Of a stretch of DNA of 64,000 nt, positions 60,561-64,000 are shown piece by piece; within the stretch, counting starts at the first letter, position 1, and each line of letters starts with the position of its first letter. Below the pieces are notes generated by a model. It had not been told where the DNA came from and ran no database searches. It saw nothing but the letters and a program-made list of their open reading frames with translations. Position numbers and translations under genes: made by a program. The DNA is from Citrus sinensis (lineage: Eukaryota > Streptophyta > Magnoliopsida > Sapindales > Rutaceae): the NCBI RefSeq assembly GCF_022201045.2, contig NC_068558.1:2542001-2606000 (forward strand), in the 5' to 3' direction.

Positions 60561-63500
60561 ATGGAGAGAGGCATGGAGCTTCAAAATACAGTGAAAGAAG
60601 CCCTAAACGCACTGTATCATCACCCGGACGATGCGGTGCGTATGCAAGCCGATCGATGGTTGCAAGATTTTCAACACACCATCGATGCTTGGCAGGTACC
60701 TTATACCTTTCACAATCTTTCTCATTTATTTCTTCGCAACAAATTCAAATTTACGTTGATTGATAGCGCTTACTACTTTAAGCTCTCTTCAACTTCAGTT
60801 CAATTATATATTATCGTTTATTTGGTTATTATATTTTTTTTATAATTTTTTCATTTGCGTTTCTTTTTCTGGCAAGATTTGATCAGTCAGTTGTATTTGG
60901 ATATTGAAGAGTCTTAAGTTCCAATTGCATGGCTATTGAAGAATTTTTAGGGTTTTGTATGAATTTTGAGTGTGCTAAAAATAGTATGCTTACCTTTTGT
61001 CTTTATCATAGCGGAAGCACTTAAATTCGTTGGTTATTAGAATTAGTTGTGAATTGAGCTTTGCATTGTTTCTCCTTCTCTCCCTGTTGCTCTTGCTGTA
61101 AATTTTAGTACACATTTTATGGTCTGCTTTTTGTTTTTGTTTTTGTTTTTGTTTTTTTTCCCATCATGAGATGGCAAATACATTCATCTGTTTTAATTTT
61201 ATGCAACTTTAGGTTGCTGATAATTTGCTTCATGATGCCACTAGCAATCTGGAAACATTGATCTTTTGTTCTCAGACGCTTAGAAGCAAGGTAACTGCAT
61301 TTATTATTTTTTGTTTTTAATTTATTCTCGTTTCATGATTATATGTACACTTGGGTGCTTTACAATTCTTCAGTTCTATTCTCTTTGGAAGATGTTAACG
61401 CTGACGTAGGACTAAAGCAACAAAACCTTTTCTGGCATGTCATCTTATTTATCATTATATTTGCTGTTAATAGTGAAGATTTTGATGCCTTTCAGATTTG
61501 ATTCATAGGTACAACGAGATGTAGAAGAGCTACCTTCTGAAGCTGTTCGTGGATTACAGGATTCCTTAAACGTGAGTATGCGTGGATAATACTTCTAAAA
61601 GCTCGGGTTTATATTTTGTTGGCAATATTTGTTACTTGAATATACAATTTCCTTATCTGTTTATGGGCCACAGAAACTGAATTTCTTACTGTGATTTGGT
61701 CATTGCATTACAAGGATTTTATAAAGCATCATGTTGCGCATTCATTGATGGAAGATGTTCTGAAATTGTTCATTTTTTATAAATCAAAAAAGTTTACATG
61801 TTGCTTGATATTTTAATAGTTGCATTTATCAAATGCAAGAAGAATGAGTTTCTTAGGAAATGTGAGATCCTGTTTATGTTCAGATGTTGATTATTTGTTC
61901 CTTAATGGCATGCTATTTTAAATGCAGACGTTATTGAAAAAGTTTCATAAAGGGCCCCCTAAAGTCAGGACTCAGGTATTTTTCTTAGAGTTGATATTTT
62001 TATAAAGCTGTTCGTGGCTCTGGCTGTACTGTATACTAGAAGAATTAGCTCACCTCTTTGGTTTTGTAGATTAGCATTGCGGTTGCTGCTTTGGCTGTAC
62101 ACATTTCTGCCGAAGATTGGGGAGGTGGTGGTATTGTTAACTGGCTTCGGGATGAGATGAATTCTCATCCAGAATTTGTACCTGGATTTTTGGAGCTACT
62201 TACAGTCTTGCCTGAGGTATCTATAAACCACCTGCTGGAGATAGATTCTTCAAAATGCATTTTGTTTCCTTCTCCCTTTTTGTGATTGCACAGTCCATAC
62301 ATGGTTTGCTTCACCAAATAGCAACTAATGTAAAACTTGTGACAAACTGGCCCTGGTAAAATTGATTTTCATGAGAGAACTTTTAATTTGATAAAAATTC
62401 TGATATTGCTGTATGATGCAAGAATTCAACATGCAATTTCTCTTTTAAACTTGGCAAGTGTAAAATCATGTGGAGCGCCTTATTAATCTGTTTTAAAAAT
62501 TGATATTTCTGAATACTGGCCAAGATGAATCAATCTTAATGAATTTGATTATTAGGAGTTACTGTTTTTGAGGACACTGTTGATCCTATCAAATGCTGAC
62601 TGATTTAGAGCACCGCTTTAGAGCACTTAATCAGGATGGCTTCATGTATTTAGTATGAACATGTGAATCGTTACCTTTTTCCATGGAAGATGACATATAA
62701 CTACATAACTGTTTTGTTAGCATGGAGAATATTTCTGTACTACCTAATGTCATTTTCCCCTTCTGTTTGTTTTTGCATCAGGAAGTTTCCAACTACAAGA
62801 TAGCAGCCCGTCCAGAAAGACGTCGCCAATTTGAAAAAGAGCTGACTTCTCAGATGGAGGTTGCTCTTAGTACATTGACTGCTTGTTTGCATATTAATGA
62901 ACTCAAGGAGCAGGTAAAAACATTTCTTCGGATGATGCGGTTTGCAACTGAGTTCATATGGTTATTATTAAAGAAAGTTTCGCTTCTTAATTTTTGTGTT
63001 TGATTAGTGTGCTGTTGAAAATATTTAGATGGGTTCTGTTTATTGAAGTGGTGGAAAGTATGAAAAGGGAGTCATTCATTTTAAAAGTCAAGTCCACTGA
63101 TAGTATGCCTCCATTATTTTGTTTTTTTAATTGGGTACTCTTCAAATGAGGGCCCAATGTTGCCTAAGTTTCACTAAAATTAACTAGTTTTTATTAGACG
63201 TCATCGGGGAATATCTAGATTATGAATTCAAAATGCAAATCCTTCAACTGAATATGTCATCTTTTTGTTTTTAGAGTTCTTTCTTAGCCTTAAAATTTTA
63301 TAGCTGAATAGCAAAAGTGATATGGTGCAGAAAAGGCAGCACCATTGAGACAATAATCATGGTTCTATTGTAGCAGTTGGTAACTATCGGTGGCATGGCA
63401 TAGATTGTCTTCTAAAACTGTAAAAATTGTATTTACTAGCTCTTTAGCTATTCTTTTCAGTGGTTCACTTCTGGAAATTTTAATTTTCAACCAGGACTTA

Positions 63501-63690
63501 TAAAACTTTGGCATTGTCATTCCCAATGTAATAGATATATGCATCATTATATAAAATAAAATAGAAAGAACAAAAAAATTGAAAGTTCCTCTTTTAAGTT
63601 TTTCATCAGGTGGCTTTTTGATCATTTCATCTTTTGATTGGTTTCCCAGGTTCTTGAGGCATTTGCATCTTGGCTTCGCTTGAAGCATAG
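60561..63690 (+). CDS. MOS14: MOS14/transportin-SR-type importin-beta protein (5' part)
   Basis: Nuclear import receptor of the TNPO3/transportin-SR class, which in Arabidopsis (MOS14) carries SR splicing factors into the nucleus and affects resistance-gene splicing. Exons 60561-60695, 61213-61290, 61509-61571, 61928-61975, 62070-62216, 62782-62913 and 63650-63690 give 214 residues, all GT-AG; the rest lies beyond the window. Recognisable family text: VKEALNALYHHPDDAVRMQA, NLETLIFCSQTLRSK, FHKGPPKVRTQISIAVAALA, EDWGGGGIVNWLRDEM, GFLELLTVLPE and VLEAFASWLRLKH. This covers the N-terminal RanGTP-binding HEAT repeats. The start MERGMELQNTVKEAL is chosen; an in-frame ATG at 60540 and one at 60573 are alternatives. 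Confidence 0.93.
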
Positions 63691-64000
63691 GTAAGTATTT
63701 TGGACCTTATGTTTTGTGGGGGGGATGAATTATCCAAGTCATTTTTCTTGGTTGCTAGCATTCCCTTTATTCAGGGAATTGTTTTGTGTTAGACATGTAT
63801 TTCTATTTATTTTGATTGTTGTTTTGCGTTACTTCCCGACTAGATGTTTAGATGTTTTGGCAGTTATATTTTATCCATCTAGGGAATTATCCTTGAATGG
63901 TTTGAACCAGAAACAGGGAATTGTTTAGTGCATTAGAAATGTTTTGGCAGTTATACAGTCTCACCCCATAAAGATGGTGGGTGGAATAGGTGTATGAAGA

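Overview
The window is nuclear DNA of a flowering plant. Genes carry short GT-AG introns, intergenic DNA is AT-rich, and there are germin-like, NAC and MOS14-type genes, plant non-autonomous DNA transposons, solo LTRs and a fossil of plastid DNA. A woody eudicot such as Citrus fits the general look, but that is an inference from memory and not something the sequence proves.

1-23 kb: a germin-like protein (GLP) tandem array on the minus strand (partial copy at the left edge, then 6668-7342 and 13841-14536). The first two copies lie in a recent tandem duplication of about 7 kb. Comparing the sister copies reveals two clean later insertions, a 698-bp foldback element and a 213-bp element. Around the array are a plastid ndhE/rpoC1 fragment, three hAT-type non-autonomous elements with 8-bp target-site duplications (TSDs), a 1.55-kb solo LTR, and scattered scraps of the neighbouring 5-formyltetrahydrofolate cyclo-ligase gene.

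23.7-29.7 kb: two divergent housekeeping genes. 5-formyltetrahydrofolate cyclo-ligase (minus, 7 exons) and the PP2A catalytic subunit (plus, 6 exons, 306 aa) share an 840-bp promoter region.

31-51 kb: a NAC-family block duplicated in tandem. Each block has a repeat-rich NAC-like degenerate gene followed by an intact three-exon NAC-type gene (36430-38827 and 47047-49329). The degenerate gene in the first block holds the most unusual structure of the window. Phase-0 mini-exons of exactly 26 codons are each embedded in a ~186-bp exon+intron monomer. Four monomers form a 745-bp higher-order unit that is present four times with almost no divergence. The same peptide repeat occurs without introns in the last exon of the intact NAC genes. 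Two solo LTRs inserted after the block duplicated, each with an empty site in the sister copy.

52-64 kb: ordinary single-copy genes. They are a GTD-binding (DUF593) myosin-binding membrane protein (minus), a NOL9/Grc3-type polynucleotide 5'-kinase (minus, 9 exons, 379 aa), and the first seven exons of a MOS14/transportin-SR importin-beta protein (plus, running off the right edge). The last two are divergently arranged over a 1.6-kb intergenic region.
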